NCBI RefSeq assembly: GCF_009901565.1
Contig: NZ_WXEW01000004.1
Location: 372,001-436,000, forward strand
DNA length: 64,000 nucleotides
Reading direction: 5' to 3'
From: Herbidospora solisilvae
Lineage (GTDB): Bacteria > Actinomycetota > Actinomycetes > Streptosporangiales > Streptosporangiaceae
A model generated the notes under the pieces. It was not told the DNA's origin. It saw only the letters and a program-made list of their open reading frames with translations, and did not search any database. This document shows, piece by piece, positions 24,217 to 37,376 of the stretch. The position numbers were made by a program, and so were the translations under genes. How positions within the stretch are numbered: the first letter of the stretch is position 1; each line of letters opens with the position of its first letter.

Positions 24217-25368
24217 TCAGTCGAGGTAGTCGCGGAGCATCTGGGCGCGCGTCGGGTGACGCAGCTTGGCGAGCGTCTTGGACTCGATCTGGCGGATGCG
24301 CTCCCGGGTCACCCCGAACTCCCGCCCGACCTCCTCCAGCGTGCGCGGATGCCCGTCGGCCAGGCCGAACCTGAGCTGGATGATGCGCTGTTCCCGCTCC
24401 GACAACGTGGCCAGGATGTCGTCGAGCTGGTCTTGCAGCATGATGAACGCGGCGGCCTCGATCGGCACCACGGCGTCGGCGTCCTCGATGAAGTCGCCGA
24501 GGTCGGAGTCTTCCTCGCCGATGGGCGACTGGAGGGAGACCGGCTCCTGGGCGATGCGCTGGATCTCGATGACCCGGTCGATCGGCAGGTCCATCTCGGC
24601 GGCGATCTCCTCGGGCGCGGGCTCGCGGCCGAGGTCCTGGTGCAGCTGACGCTGCACGCGCACCAGTTTGTTGATCGTCTCCACCATGTGGACCGGAATT
24701 CGAATGGTCCGCGCCTGATCGGCGATGGCCCTCGTGATCGCCTGCCGAATCCACCACGTCGCATAAGTCGAGAACTTGTAGCCCTTGGTGTAGTCGAATT
24801 TCTCGACCGCGCGAATCAGCCCGAGATTGCCCTCTTGAATGAGATCGAGGAATAACATTCCGCGGCCGACATATCTTTTCGCGATGGAGACGACGAGCCG
24901 CAGGTTCGCCTCGATGAGGCGCTGCTTGGCGCGCACGCCCTCCCAGACGAGATCTTCGAACTCGGGCCGGGCCACCCGGATCGCGGGGCTCTCACAGAGC
25001 TTGTCCTCCGCGAAGAGGCCGGCCTCGATGGCCTTGGCGAGTTCCACCTCCTCCTCGGCGGTGAGCAGCGGAACCCGGCCGATCTCCCGCAGGTAGATCC
25101 TGACCAGGTCGCTGGTCGGCGCCCTCTTACCGACGTCTTCCTCGTCGGGCTTGGACGTCTCCTCGTCGCCTTGCGGCTCGAGGACCTCCACTCCGTTCTC
25201 GGCGAGCATGCGCACGACGCGCTCCAGCGCGTCGGCCTCAAGCCCGGATCGGTCGAGCGCGGCGGCCACGTCGTCAACCGTGACGCTCCCGCGCTCTCTT
25301 CCCTTCACGACGAGCTCGGCCACCTGGTCTACCGATGGCGGCCCGCTTGGCAGCACCGATGCACCCAC
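24217..25368 (-). CDS. rpoD: RNA polymerase principal-type sigma factor (HrdB/RpoD-like)
   Basis: 383 residues if GTG 25368 is used; a TTG at 25398 gives 393 but would place a TATACC box inside the gene. Regions are clear: 1.2 ([15 protein letters not shown]), 2.2-2.4 ([40 protein letters not shown]), region 3 ([19 protein letters not shown]) and 4.2 ([20 protein letters not shown]). An acidic stretch ([15 protein letters not shown]) precedes region 1.2. It directs core polymerase to the vegetative promoters, such as TTGACG-N17-TAATCT here. Next on the strand to the right are primase and other essential genes. Group I versus group II is not certain. Confidence 0.88.
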   Translation of the reverse strand: MGASVLPSGPPSVDQVAELVVKGRERGSVTVDDVAAALDRSGLEADALERVVRMLAENGVEVLEPQGDEETSKPDEEDVGKRAPTSDLVRIYLREIGRVPLLTAEEEVELAKAIEAGLFAEDKLCESPAIRVARPEFEDLVWEGVRAKQRLIEANLRLVVSIAKRYVGRGMLFLDLIQEGNLGLIRAVEKFDYTKGYKFSTYATWWIRQAITRAIADQARTIRIPVHMVETINKLVRVQRQLHQDLGREPAPEEIAAEMDLPIDRVIEIQRIAQEPVSLQSPIGEEDSDLGDFIEDADAVVPIEAAAFIMLQDQLDDILATLSEREQRIIQLRFGLADGHPRTLEEVGREFGVTRERIRQIESKTLAKLRHPTRAQMLRDYLD

Positions 25369-25501
25369 GGAACACAGTCTGCGGTATAACCACAACAAAA
25401 CGGCAGGCCTATTTTTGTCACCGAAGGTTAGATCCGCGTCATTACCGAATCGATATCAAACCCGTGTTTCGCCTCTGTGAGGTGCGGAAAGGAATTGATA
25501 T

Positions 25502-27340
25502 TCACGCCCCGGCCAGACGTTCTCGCAACATCCGCCGCTGCGCTTCGAGCGCGGCCAGTTCGCCGAACATCCGGTTGTAGTCCTGAGCTTCGTCGACGGG
25601 GTTCAGGCGCTGCATCCGGGACTTCAGGGCGTCGAGCCGGCGACTCACCGTGACCTCCTGGAGCCGGGCCAGCAGCCCGACGCCATGGCGCTCCTCGCCG
25701 TTCGTCTCCACCCTCAGCGGGTCGACCGCCAGACGGGTCACGAAGGGCCTGAGTTCCTCGGAGGCCCCCGCGAGGAGCCGTTCCACCCATTCCCTCCCAC
25801 CGGCGCCCCCGGCCGCCGTGCCGCCGCAGGAGACGATCAGCTCGTAGAGCGCGGCGTGTTCCGCGCGGGTGAAGGCGCCGGCGCCGAGGACGTCGAACTC
25901 GGGGCCGAGCAGCGCCGGCCGCTGGACCGCCAGTTGCAGCGCCTCGAACTCGTAGCGCTGGTGCGGGTCGAGCGGGGCCGCCTTGGCGGGCTTCTTCTCC
26001 GGCCGGGCCTCGACCGGCCGGGCGGCGATCTCGGTGACCCGTTCGACGACCAGGCGCTCGTTCATGAAGCCGAGCCAGCGGTCGAGGTCGACGGCGTACA
26101 TGTGGCGCAGGGCCTTGTCCTTGATCGAGGCGACCACGGGGGCGGCGGCGTCGAGCGCCGACAGGCGGCCCTCGTTGGTGCTGGTGTCGTAGCGGCCGAT
26201 CACACTGCGGATGGCGAAGGCGAACAGCGGCTCGCGGCTGGCCACCAGGTCGCGGACGGCCGCGTCGCCCTTCTGGACCCGCAGGTCGCAGGGGTCGAGC
26301 CCGTCGGGCTGCACGGCCACGAAGGTCTGGGTGACGAACTTCTGCTCGTCCTGGAAGGCCCGCAGGGCGGCCTTCTGCCCGGCCGAGTCGCCGTCGAAGG
26401 TGAAGATGACCTCGCCCTGCCCCTGGTCGAACAGGATGCGGCGCAGCACCTTGATGTGGTCTTCGCCGAAGGCGGTGCCGCAGGTGGCCACGGCGGTCGG
26501 CACCCCGGCCAGGTGGAGCGCCATCACGTCGGTGTAGCCCTCGACCACGACCGCCTGCGACCGCTTGGAGATCTCGCGTTTGGCCAGGTCGATGCCGTAG
26601 AGCACCGAGCTCTTGTGATAGATCGGGCTCTCGGGGGTGTTCAGGTACTTCGGGCCGTCGTCGGCCTCGATGAGCTTGCGGGCGCCGAAGCCGATGACGT
26701 CGCCGGTGATGTCGCGGATCGGCCAGATCAGCCGCCCCCGGAACCGGTCGATCGGCCCCCGTCGGCCCTCCCGGGCCAGCCCTCCCTTGATCAGCTCCTG
26801 GACGCTGAACCCGCGCCCCATCAGGTGACGCGACAGCGCCTCCCACTCGTTGGGGGCGTACCCCACCCCGAAGTGGTCGGCGTCGGCCCGCTCGAACCCG
26901 CGCTCCGACAGGAACCGCCGCGCGACCGCGGCCTCGGGCGAGGTCAGGTGGGAGACGTAGAACTCAGCGGCGGCCCGGTGGGCCTCGATCAGCCGCGACC
27001 GCTCCCCCTGCTGCCGGCCCGGCACGTAGCCGCCCTGCTCGTAGCGGAGCTGGACGCCCGCCCGCCCGGCCAGCCGCTCGACCGCCTCGGCGAAGGTCAG
27101 CGCGTCGATCTTCTGGAGGAAGGAGATGACGTCGCCGCCCTCGGAGCAGCCGAAGCAGTAGTACATCCCCCGCGCGGGGGTCACGTTGAACGAGGGCGAC
27201 TTCTCGTCGTGGAACGGGCACAGGCCCTTGAGATTGCCGCCTCCGGCGTTGCGGAGCTGGACGTATTCGCCGATCACGTCGGCGATCGGGGAACGCTCCC
27301 TGACGAGGGCGATGTCGTCATCGCTGATCCGGCCTGCCAC
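25502..27340 (-). CDS. dnaG: DNA primase
   Basis: 612 residues. N-terminal CHC2 zinc finger: CPFHDEKSPSFNV and YYCFGCSEGGD. Then the catalytic core RNAP motif and the Toprim domain: VVVEGYTDVMALHLAG near 265 and TFDGDSAGQKAALRAF near 315, the acidic residues that bind the metal ions. The C-terminal part (DLDRWLGFMNERL to the end) is the helicase-binding region. It makes RNA primers for replication in the cytoplasm. It directly precedes the sigma factor gene by strand order, the classical macromolecular synthesis arrangement of primase and rpoD. Confidence 0.96.
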   Translation of the reverse strand: MAGRISDDDIALVRERSPIADVIGEYVQLRNAGGGNLKGLCPFHDEKSPSFNVTPARGMYYCFGCSEGGDVISFLQKIDALTFAEAVERLAGRAGVQLRYEQGGYVPGRQQGERSRLIEAHRAAAEFYVSHLTSPEAAVARRFLSERGFERADADHFGVGYAPNEWEALSRHLMGRGFSVQELIKGGLAREGRRGPIDRFRGRLIWPIRDITGDVIGFGARKLIEADDGPKYLNTPESPIYHKSSVLYGIDLAKREISKRSQAVVVEGYTDVMALHLAGVPTAVATCGTAFGEDHIKVLRRILFDQGQGEVIFTFDGDSAGQKAALRAFQDEQKFVTQTFVAVQPDGLDPCDLRVQKGDAAVRDLVASREPLFAFAIRSVIGRYDTSTNEGRLSALDAAAPVVASIKDKALRHMYAVDLDRWLGFMNERLVVERVTEIAARPVEARPEKKPAKAAPLDPHQRYEFEALQLAVQRPALLGPEFDVLGAGAFTRAEHAALYELIVSCGGTAAGGAGGREWVERLLAGASEELRPFVTRLAVDPLRVETNGEERHGVGLLARLQEVTVSRRLDALKSRMQRLNPVDEAQDYNRMFGELAALEAQRRMLRERLAGA

Positions 27341-27349
27341 GCCGTGAGT

Positions 27350-28216
27350 CTAGTCACCCACGCCGGGCACCTCGACGTCCAGCGGCCCCACCTCGACGGG
27401 CTGCACGGGCTTGCGGGTCGGCTTCGGCCGCTCGGGCCGCTCGACGCCCTTCACCTCGGGCTTGGACGAGCAGGCGACCGAGCACGCCGGCAGCGGCCCG
27501 GTCTTCTTCCGGACCGCCTTCATCTCCTGCGCCGGAGAATAGGTGCGGTTGCCGTTACGCCACGCGTCGAGGTAGTCCCACGGCTCGACCATGCCGCGCC
27601 TGATCCACCACTCGTTGGCGTCGGTCTTCCAGGTCACCGCGAAGTAGAGGTTGCTGGCGGTGTCGCGGGCGTTGCCGGTGTTCCCGACCGTCCCGAGCTG
27701 CTGCCCCGCCTTCACCTTCTTCCCCGGCACGATCCCCTCGGCCACGGTGTCGAGGTGCCCGCCCAGGTAGAGCACGCCGTCGTCGCCCAGCAGCGTGACG
27801 TAACGCCCTTCGCGGTCGCCTCCCCGGTCGGTCGAGGGCACCCACCGGTTCTGCACGTTCACCTCGCGGACCGTGCCGGAGACCGGCGCCACGAAGGCGC
27901 ACCCCCGGTCGGCCCAGATCGTCGTCTTGGGCAGCACGAGCAGCTTGCGCGCGTAGGAGACCTTGCAGCCCTTCACGGGGAAGGTGTAGGTGAACTTCGA
28001 CAACTTCGGCGGCGGCAGCAGCACCGGCTCCTCACCCGTCGGAGGCACCGCCGCCGAGATGAACGCCGGCTCGGGCGTCGGCCCCGCGTCGTCGAGGGGC
28101 GTGCCCGTGTCGGGGGCGGCGGGCGGGTGGGTGCTGACGCCTGCGACACCCGCCGGACCGCTGCAGGCGGCGGTCAGAAAGGCCAGCACGAGGAGGGCCG
28201 AGGTCCCGGGTCGCAT
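27350..28216 (-). CDS. M23 family peptidase-like lipoprotein
   Basis: 288 residues from ATG 28216, with GGAG just upstream. A lipoprotein signal: MRPGTSALLVLAFLTAAC, with Cys 18 as the lipid site. After a Pro-rich linker comes a LytM/M23-like fold: WADRGCAFVAPVSGTVREV near 105-125, YLGGHLDTVAEGI near 155, and GTVGNTGNARDTASNLYFAV near 180. The His in GGHLD sits where the family puts its second metal site, but the first-site HxxxD is replaced by DRGC-AFVAPVSG, so activity is doubtful. It could instead be a structural cell-wall-binding protein. Confidence 0.75.
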   Translation of the reverse strand: MRPGTSALLVLAFLTAACSGPAGVAGVSTHPPAAPDTGTPLDDAGPTPEPAFISAAVPPTGEEPVLLPPPKLSKFTYTFPVKGCKVSYARKLLVLPKTTIWADRGCAFVAPVSGTVREVNVQNRWVPSTDRGGDREGRYVTLLGDDGVLYLGGHLDTVAEGIVPGKKVKAGQQLGTVGNTGNARDTASNLYFAVTWKTDANEWWIRRGMVEPWDYLDAWRNGNRTYSPAQEMKAVRKKTGPLPACSVACSSKPEVKGVERPERPKPTRKPVQPVEVGPLDVEVPGVGD

Positions 28217-28283
28217 GATCTCCACCCTGGTGACGTTATCTGACGTGACATGACCCAACGGCCGGTTTGGACCGAAGGTGAGG

Positions 28284-29477
28284 TCATCCTGCCAAAGGCG
28301 TCTCGGGGTCGGCCAGTCGCTTCGGGTCGACGGTGTCACCGTTTCTGATCAGTTTCTGGATGTCGCCGACGACGTCCCACACGTTGACGTTCATGCCCGC
28401 GATCACCCGGCCCTCGCGTAGCCAGAAGGCGATGAACTCCAGGTCGGAGCCGCGGATGACCAGGTCGTCGGCGCCGGTGACGTCGCCGGAGAACTCCATG
28501 CCGATCTCGAACTGGTCGGTGTAGAAGTAGGGGACGCGGTCGTAGACGACGTCCTGGCCGAGCATCGACCTGGCGGCGACCGGGCCCTGGTTGAGGGCGT
28601 TGGCCCAGTGTTCGACCCTGATCCGGCGGTTCAGCAGGGGGTTGACGGCCTCGGCGACGTCGCCGGCGGCGTAGATGTCGGGGTCGCTCGACCGGAGGGC
28701 GGCGTCCACGAGGATGCCGGTGCCGATCTCCAGGCCGGCGTCGCGGGCCAGTTCGACGTTGGGGGCCACCCCGATGCCGCCGATCACGTCGTCGGCGGGG
28801 ATGGCCTCGCCGCTCTCCAGGACCACCTCGCGCACGTGGCCGTCGCCGGTCAGCCGGGCGACCTTCGCGCCGAGGCGCAGGTCGACGCCGTTGCGGCGGT
28901 GGACGCCGGCGAAGACCTCGCCCATCTCGGGGCCGAGCGTCCTGTGGAGGGGGGTCGGCTCGGGCTCGATCACGGTGACGTCGCAGCCGGCCTTGCGGGC
29001 CGCGGCAGCCGTCTCCAGGCCGATCCAGCCGCCGCCGATCACGACCACGTTGCCGCCGTGGGCGAAGGCGGCCCGGAGGGCCTGGCTGTCGGCGACGGTG
29101 CGCAGGTAGTGGACGCCGTCGAGGTCGGCCCCCTCGACGGGCAGCGGGCGCGGGGTCGCGCCGGTCGCGATCAGGAGCTTCTCGTACGCCACCCGCTCGC
29201 CCGTGCCCAGCACCACCTGGCGCGACGACCGGTCGATCGCGGTGGCGGCCGTGCCGAGGCGCAGGTCGACGTCGTGCTCGCGGTACCAGCCTTCGGGGTG
29301 GACGTACACCTTCTCCAGTTCCGTGGAGCCCTGGAGGTAGCCCTTGGACAGCGGCGGGCGTTCGTAGGGGCGTTCGTGCTCGGCGCCGAGGAGCGTGACG
29401 CCGCCCTGGTAGCCCTCCTCGCGGAGGGTGGCGGCGGCTTTGGCTCCGGCCAGGCCGGCTCCGATGATGACGAACAT
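28284..29477 (-). CDS. FAD-dependent pyridine nucleotide-disulfide oxidoreductase (ferredoxin reductase type)
   Basis: 397 residues. FAD-binding GxGxxG (VIIGAGLAGAKAA) opens the protein. The NAD(P)H-binding GGGWIGLETAAAARKAG lies near 143. The FAD-contact motif DIYAAGDVAEAVNPL is near 264. The C-terminal reductase domain (YFYTDQFEIGMEFSG) follows. This layout is the rubredoxin/ferredoxin reductase group that passes electrons from NADH to a small iron-sulfur protein for an oxygenase. No partner ferredoxin is adjacent. A NOS gene 6 kb away needs a reductase, but a link is only speculative. Confidence 0.88.
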   Translation of the reverse strand: MFVIIGAGLAGAKAAATLREEGYQGGVTLLGAEHERPYERPPLSKGYLQGSTELEKVYVHPEGWYREHDVDLRLGTAATAIDRSSRQVVLGTGERVAYEKLLIATGATPRPLPVEGADLDGVHYLRTVADSQALRAAFAHGGNVVVIGGGWIGLETAAAARKAGCDVTVIEPEPTPLHRTLGPEMGEVFAGVHRRNGVDLRLGAKVARLTGDGHVREVVLESGEAIPADDVIGGIGVAPNVELARDAGLEIGTGILVDAALRSSDPDIYAAGDVAEAVNPLLNRRIRVEHWANALNQGPVAARSMLGQDVVYDRVPYFYTDQFEIGMEFSGDVTGADDLVIRGSDLEFIAFWLREGRVIAGMNVNVWDVVGDIQKLIRNGDTVDPKRLADPETPLAG

Positions 29478-29487
29478 TCGGGCTCCT

Positions 29488-30720
29488 TTACGCGCTCCGG
29501 GCGGACAACATCCGGTGCATCGCGGTGGCGGACGCGTCGGTCAGCGACGCGATCTGGTCGATCACCGCCCGCAGCCGTCCGGCGTCGTCCCTGGCGTTCT
29601 CGAAGGCCGGGCGCAGGGCGGGCTGGAGGGTGTGGGGGGCGCCCAGCATGGTGAGCGAGGTGAGCTCGGCCAGCAGTTCGCGCTGCCGGGCCCGGACCGT
29701 CTGGTTGTCGGCCTCCCCGATCACGAACCGGACGGTGACGCCCTTGAGCAGGGCGCACTCCAGCCGGGTGACGTGGGGCACGACCAGGTCGGCGTCGTGG
29801 CGGCCGGCCTCGTCGAGGACGTAGGCCTCGCGGGTGGCGTCCTGGGCGCGGCGGCAGAAGCGGCCGATGAGCGTGCTCGTGAGCTGCTTGAGCGCGGCGA
29901 GGTCGGGGAAACCGCCGTCGAAGCGGCCGGGCCACAGGGGCTCGCCGATCAGCCGGGTGAAGGTCTCCTCCAACTCGCCCAGGTCGGCGTCGGGCAGGTA
30001 CCACTCCTGGGTGAGCTTGCAGACCTCCAGGCGCTCGGCCGGGTCGCGGAGCATGCCCGGGGTGACGTAGCCGCTGTGCAGGGCGTCTTCGAGGTCGTGG
30101 ATCGCGTAGGCGACGTCGTCGGCCCAGTCCATGATCTGGGCCTCGAAGCTCACCGAGCCGGGCGGGGCGCCCTGGCGCACCCACTCGAAGACCGCCATGT
30201 CGTCGGGGTAGACGCAGAACTTGTCCCCGCACGAGCGGTCCCACGGGTACTTGATCGCGGCGTCGAGGGTGGCCCTGGTCAGGTTGAGGCCGGCGTTGAT
30301 GCCGTCCTCGGTGATGACCTTGGCCTCCAGCCGCGACAGCAGCCGGAGGCTCTGGGCGTTGCCCTCGAAGCCGCCCGCGCGCTCGGCGATCTGGTTCAGC
30401 GCGAACTCGCCGTTGTGGCCGAACGGCGGGTGGCCCAGGTCGTGGGCCAGGCAGGCGGTCTCGACCAGGTCGGGGTCGCGGTTCAGGGCCTTGCCCATCT
30501 CGCGGCCGATCTGGGCGCACTCCAGGGAGTGGGTCAGGCGGGTGCGCGGGCTGTGCATCATCTGGTCGACCGGCGCCACCACCTGCGTCTTGCTGGCGAG
30601 CCGGCGCAGGGCGTCGCTGTGGAGCACCCGGGCGCGGTCGCGTTCGAACGGGCTGCGTTCCGGATTCCCCGGCGGCTCGGGAACCCAGCGTGCCTCGTCG
30701 TGCTGGTCATATGGCCTCAC
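29488..30720 (-). CDS. Deoxyguanosinetriphosphate triphosphohydrolase
   Basis: 410 residues from GTG 30720, where AGGGGGAGCC precedes the start codon. HD-domain metal ligands: His in RTRLTHSLECAQIGR, HD in LAHDLGHPPFGHNGE, and Asp in MDWADDVAYAIHDLED. It hydrolyses dGTP to deoxyguanosine and triphosphate, controlling nucleotide pools and limiting phage replication in some bacteria. It lies in front of the FAD reductase gene with a 10-bp gap, close to primase and glycyl-tRNA synthetase, the typical actinobacterial housekeeping block. Confidence 0.93.
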   Translation of the reverse strand: MRPYDQHDEARWVPEPPGNPERSPFERDRARVLHSDALRRLASKTQVVAPVDQMMHSPRTRLTHSLECAQIGREMGKALNRDPDLVETACLAHDLGHPPFGHNGEFALNQIAERAGGFEGNAQSLRLLSRLEAKVITEDGINAGLNLTRATLDAAIKYPWDRSCGDKFCVYPDDMAVFEWVRQGAPPGSVSFEAQIMDWADDVAYAIHDLEDALHSGYVTPGMLRDPAERLEVCKLTQEWYLPDADLGELEETFTRLIGEPLWPGRFDGGFPDLAALKQLTSTLIGRFCRRAQDATREAYVLDEAGRHDADLVVPHVTRLECALLKGVTVRFVIGEADNQTVRARQRELLAELTSLTMLGAPHTLQPALRPAFENARDDAGRLRAVIDQIASLTDASATAMHRMLSARSA

Positions 30721-30825
30721 GGCTCCCCCTTTCGTCGCGGCGAGGGAGCTAGAAGGTACCCGCAAATATCGGCCTTCACGACAAACGCGCTGGAAACATC
30801 TGATTGCCTGAGTCGCCGGGGTCTG

Positions 30826-33423
<2,598 letters not shown>

Positions 33424-33548
33424 GACAGTCTCCTCCAGGGGCCCAATTAATCGCGGAACCACCCCGCGAGCGGGACTCTACCGATTAAGCAGAGCACGAA
33501 ACCTCACGGCTGTCACACATAAGTGTTCCCGCAGGTGAGGTGGGTAGA

Positions 33549-33564
33549 ACCGGTCTAATCCAAT
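33549..33564. promoter_or_regulatory. DasR/GntR-like operator, weaker site 1
   Basis: ACCGGTCTAATCCAAT. It matches the site at 33607-33622 at 12 of 16 positions, keeping the GGTCT core and CCAAT. First of three such sites in the 33424-33724 gap, and nearest to the ppdK start. Confidence 0.45.
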
Positions 33565-33606
33565 TCCCCCGAACGTAAAGAACGGCCGTTTTTTCACAAG
33601 ACCATG

Positions 33607-33622
33607 ATTGGTCTGAACCAAT
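33607..33622. promoter_or_regulatory. DasR/GntR-like operator, site 2
   Basis: ATTGGTCTGAACCAAT: a perfect 6-bp inverted repeat ATTGGT and ACCAAT with a 4-bp centre. It resembles the dre site of DasR (a/g/c-TGGTCTAGACCA-g/c-T), the GlcNAc-sensing GntR repressor of chitin use in streptomycetes. Half-sites are identical to site 3. Confidence 0.6.
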
Positions 33623-33654
33623 TCGTCTGCGCGCATTGTTCCGGCCCCCCGCCA

Positions 33655-33670
33655 ATTGGTAGAGACCAAT
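33655..33670. promoter_or_regulatory. DasR/GntR-like operator, site 3
   Basis: ATTGGTAGAGACCAAT, same arms ATTGGT/ACCAAT and 4-bp spacer as site 2, centre-to-centre 48 bp from it. It lies 55 bp before the ATG of the secreted peptidase gene. Site position suggests control of that gene, possibly also ppdK. Confidence 0.6.
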
Positions 33671-33724
33671 GCCCTGTTATCGTGGAAACACCCTCCGACA
33701 AGATCCCGATCCGGAGGGTGACGA

Positions 33725-35146
33725 ATGAGCCGAGCGAAGTTGGTCGTCATCGCCCTGGTGGCGATGACCGGGGTCGGCGGAGGCGGCGGCCCGGTCGACC
33801 CGGCCGGGCTGGCGTGGGCGACGTGCCCCGAGGCGCCGACGGCGCCCTTCCAGTGCGCGACGCTGACCGTGCCCCTCGACTACGCCGACCCGGGCAAGGG
33901 CACCCTCGGCCTCGCCGTGGTCCGCAGCAAGGCGACCGGGCCGAGGATCGGATCGCTGGTCCTCAACTTCGGCGGCCCCGGCGGCTCGGGGGTCACCACC
34001 CTGCTCGCCTCGGGCACCGCGTTCGCGTCCCTGAACCGGAGCTACGATCTGGTCAGCTTCGACCCGCGCGGGGTCGACCGCAGCAGCGGCATCCAGTGCC
34101 TGCCGCCCAAGGAGTTCGAGGAGTTCCTGGAGGCCGAGCCGTCGCTCGACGAGACCACCGAGCGGAACCTGTCGATCGAGTTCGTGCAGGGCTGCCAGAA
34201 GAACGCCGGGCGCATCCTGCCGTACGTCGGCACCGTGAACGCCGCCAAGGACATGGAGCTGCTCCGGCAGGCCCTCGGCGACCCGAAGCTCAACTACCTG
34301 GGCTTCTCCTACGGCACCCACCTGGGGGCCACCTACGCCACGCTCTTCCCGCAGAAGACGGGCCGGATGGTGCTCGACGCGGCCCTCGACCCGACGGTCG
34401 GCCTGCTCGAACAGTCGCGGACACAGGTGCTGGGCTTCCAGAAGGCGTACGAGAACTACCTGGCCGACTGCGAGAGGCAGGGCTGCCCGTTCGGCGGCAA
34501 CGCGGCGGTGGTGCGCCTGCTCGACCAGCTCGAGAAGAAGCCGCTGATGGTGAACGGCCGGAAGGTGACCGACGACACCGTCCGCGCGGCCATCGGCGAG
34601 GCCCTCTACAGCAAGCTGAGCTGGCCCCTGCTGACCCAGGCGCTGACCGCCGCCATCGCGGGCGACGGCACCGGCGTGCAGACGCTGGCCGACCTGTACG
34701 CCGGCCGCCAGCCCGACGGCACGTACAACACCCTGCTGTCGTCGCTGAACGCGGTGCTCTGCGCCGACACCACCGAACGGCCGACCTTCGCGCAGGCCGA
34801 GGCGCTGGCCAGGGACCTGACGAAGGTCTCCCCGATCTTCGGCCCGGACGCCGCCAGCGCCGGCATCTGCAGCGTGTGGCCGACGCCGGGCGAGGACTCC
34901 AACAAGCGGGTGAGCTCCCGCGGCACCCAGTATCCGGTGCTGGTCGTCGGGGCGGTCAACGACCCGGCCACGCCGTTCGTGTGGGCCCCGCGGCTCACCG
35001 CGGAACTCGGCAACGCGGTGCTGCTGACGTTCCAGGGCGAGGGCCACGGGGCCTACGGCCAGACGCTCTGCGTGACCGGGATCGTGGACGCGTACCTGCT
35101 CAACGGGACGGTGCCCGCGAAGGGCACCGTCTGTCCGGCGACCTAG
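33725..35146 (+). CDS. Secreted alpha/beta hydrolase, tripeptidyl aminopeptidase-like
   Basis: 473 residues from ATG 33725 behind GGAGGGTG. A short signal peptide (MSRAKLVVIALVAMTGVGGG) precedes the mature chain. The SCO-type peptidase fold is clear: LNFGGPGGSGVT (oxyanion hole), YDLVSFDPRGVDRSSG, Ser in LGFSYGTHLGATYAT, Asp in NDPATPFVW, and His in GEGHGAYGQT. The family releases tripeptides or amino acids from peptide N-termini outside the cell. Three DasR-like palindromes just upstream suggest regulation by amino sugars. It is followed by glyS on the other strand. Confidence 0.9.
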   Translation: MSRAKLVVIALVAMTGVGGGGGPVDPAGLAWATCPEAPTAPFQCATLTVPLDYADPGKGTLGLAVVRSKATGPRIGSLVLNFGGPGGSGVTTLLASGTAFASLNRSYDLVSFDPRGVDRSSGIQCLPPKEFEEFLEAEPSLDETTERNLSIEFVQGCQKNAGRILPYVGTVNAAKDMELLRQALGDPKLNYLGFSYGTHLGATYATLFPQKTGRMVLDAALDPTVGLLEQSRTQVLGFQKAYENYLADCERQGCPFGGNAAVVRLLDQLEKKPLMVNGRKVTDDTVRAAIGEALYSKLSWPLLTQALTAAIAGDGTGVQTLADLYAGRQPDGTYNTLLSSLNAVLCADTTERPTFAQAEALARDLTKVSPIFGPDAASAGICSVWPTPGEDSNKRVSSRGTQYPVLVVGAVNDPATPFVWAPRLTAELGNAVLLTFQGEGHGAYGQTLCVTGIVDAYLLNGTVPAKGTVCPAT

Positions 35147-35154
35147 TCGTCGGG

Positions 35155-36537
<1,383 letters not shown>

Positions 36538-36602
36538 GAGTAGTGCTCCATCCGGCTGGGTGTCGGCGATGGGAAAACGGGAATGGCGCAAGCTTAGTGG
36601 CC

Positions 36603-36884
36603 TCAGCCCTTGGGATAGACCTGCTCGAACGCCCCGGGCTCGTTGATCATCAGGGTCATCAGCGGATACATGGTCATGCGGGCCGCCGACAGGGCGCGGC
36701 GGTAGAACCCGGCGCCCTCCCACTCGCTCACCAGAGCCCACAGGTTGGGCTCGTCGACCGAGCGGCCGACCTGGCCGCGCAGGAAGCCGCTCTGCGCCGA
36801 GAAGAGGTCGATCACCTCGCGGGCGTGCAGTTCGAACTCCTCGGCCCTGGCTTCGGGCACGGAATAGCGGATCACGGCCAGCAT
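36603..36884 (-). CDS. Antibiotic biosynthesis monooxygenase-like (ABM) protein
   Basis: 93 residues. The dimeric alpha-beta ABM fold: [10 protein letters not shown], a helix ([12 protein letters not shown] approximates [13 protein letters not shown]), then [26 protein letters not shown]. Such small proteins oxidise quinol-type substrates or act as putative monooxygenases, some binding heme. Start ATG 36884; it shares a short divergent gap with the membrane protein gene at 36938. Substrate not known. Confidence 0.78.
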   Translation of the reverse strand: MLAVIRYSVPEARAEEFELHAREVIDLFSAQSGFLRGQVGRSVDEPNLWALVSEWEGAGFYRRALSAARMTMYPLMTLMINEPGAFEQVYPKG

Positions 36885-36937
36885 GAGCCCAGCATGCCAT
36901 CAGCCGGGGGTCTTCCACCTGCGAGTAACCTCGACGG

Positions 36938-37333
36938 GTGGCCAACCGTCGACCCCGCCATCCGCTCGCCCAGTCTTCGAACCAGCCGCAGAGGAAGAAG
37001 AAGGCCCCGCGGCCGCTGCCGCCCGGCGAGCAGTTCTTCACGCCCGGCGCGACCGGGCTGCGCAAGACCGTCGAGACCCGCAGCGCGCCGCTGCTCGTCT
37101 ACCTCTACCAGATGCCGAAGTGGCTGCTGCCGGTCGTGCTGGTGGCCTTCTTCATCGGCGGCTTCGCCCTCCCCGACTGGCGCGGCGGCCTGTGCATGCT
37201 CCCGGTGATCGCCTTCACGGGATGGCTCGCCTACCTGTCGTGGCCCTCGCTCGGGGTGGGCGCGCGGGTGCTGCGGCTGGCGCTCCTCGCGTTCCTGCTG
37301 GCAGTGGCGGTGACACGGTTCGGATCCTTCTAG
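36938..37333 (+). CDS. Small membrane protein, DUF6703-like
   Basis: 131 residues from GTG 36938. A very basic Pro-rich N-terminus (residues 1-45, with [19 protein letters not shown]) is followed by two or three hydrophobic segments around 59-78, 84-100 and 110-126 ([34 protein letters not shown]). It is an integral membrane protein. Family name DUF6703 is a recollection from this layout. The next gene starts the zinc import operon 43 bp downstream; the Zur box lies between them, so they are not one unit. Confidence 0.7.
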   Translation: MANRRPRHPLAQSSNQPQRKKKAPRPLPPGEQFFTPGATGLRKTVETRSAPLLVYLYQMPKWLLPVVLVAFFIGGFALPDWRGGLCMLPVIAFTGWLAYLSWPSLGVGARVLRLALLAFLLAVAVTRFGSF

Positions 37334-37340
37334 ACCGTTT

Positions 37341-37355
37341 TGACAATCATTTTCA
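37341..37355. promoter_or_regulatory. Zur box of the znu operon
   Basis: TGACAATCATTTTCA, a 7-1-7 imperfect palindrome (TGACAAT and ATTTTCA, whose complement is TGAAAAT). It matches the zinc-repressor box TGAAAATGATTTTCA of streptomycetes at 13 of 15 positions. It lies 21 bp before the GTG of znuA, where it would block the promoter. Confidence 0.85.
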
Positions 37356-37376
37356 TTTTCTGGCACACTCTGTCGG

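Noticed and set aside
33478-33750. Minus-strand 90-codon frame between ppdK and the peptidase gene
   Set aside because: It crosses the three palindromes and the start of the peptidase gene; no ribosome binding site or similarity. The region reads as regulatory DNA.
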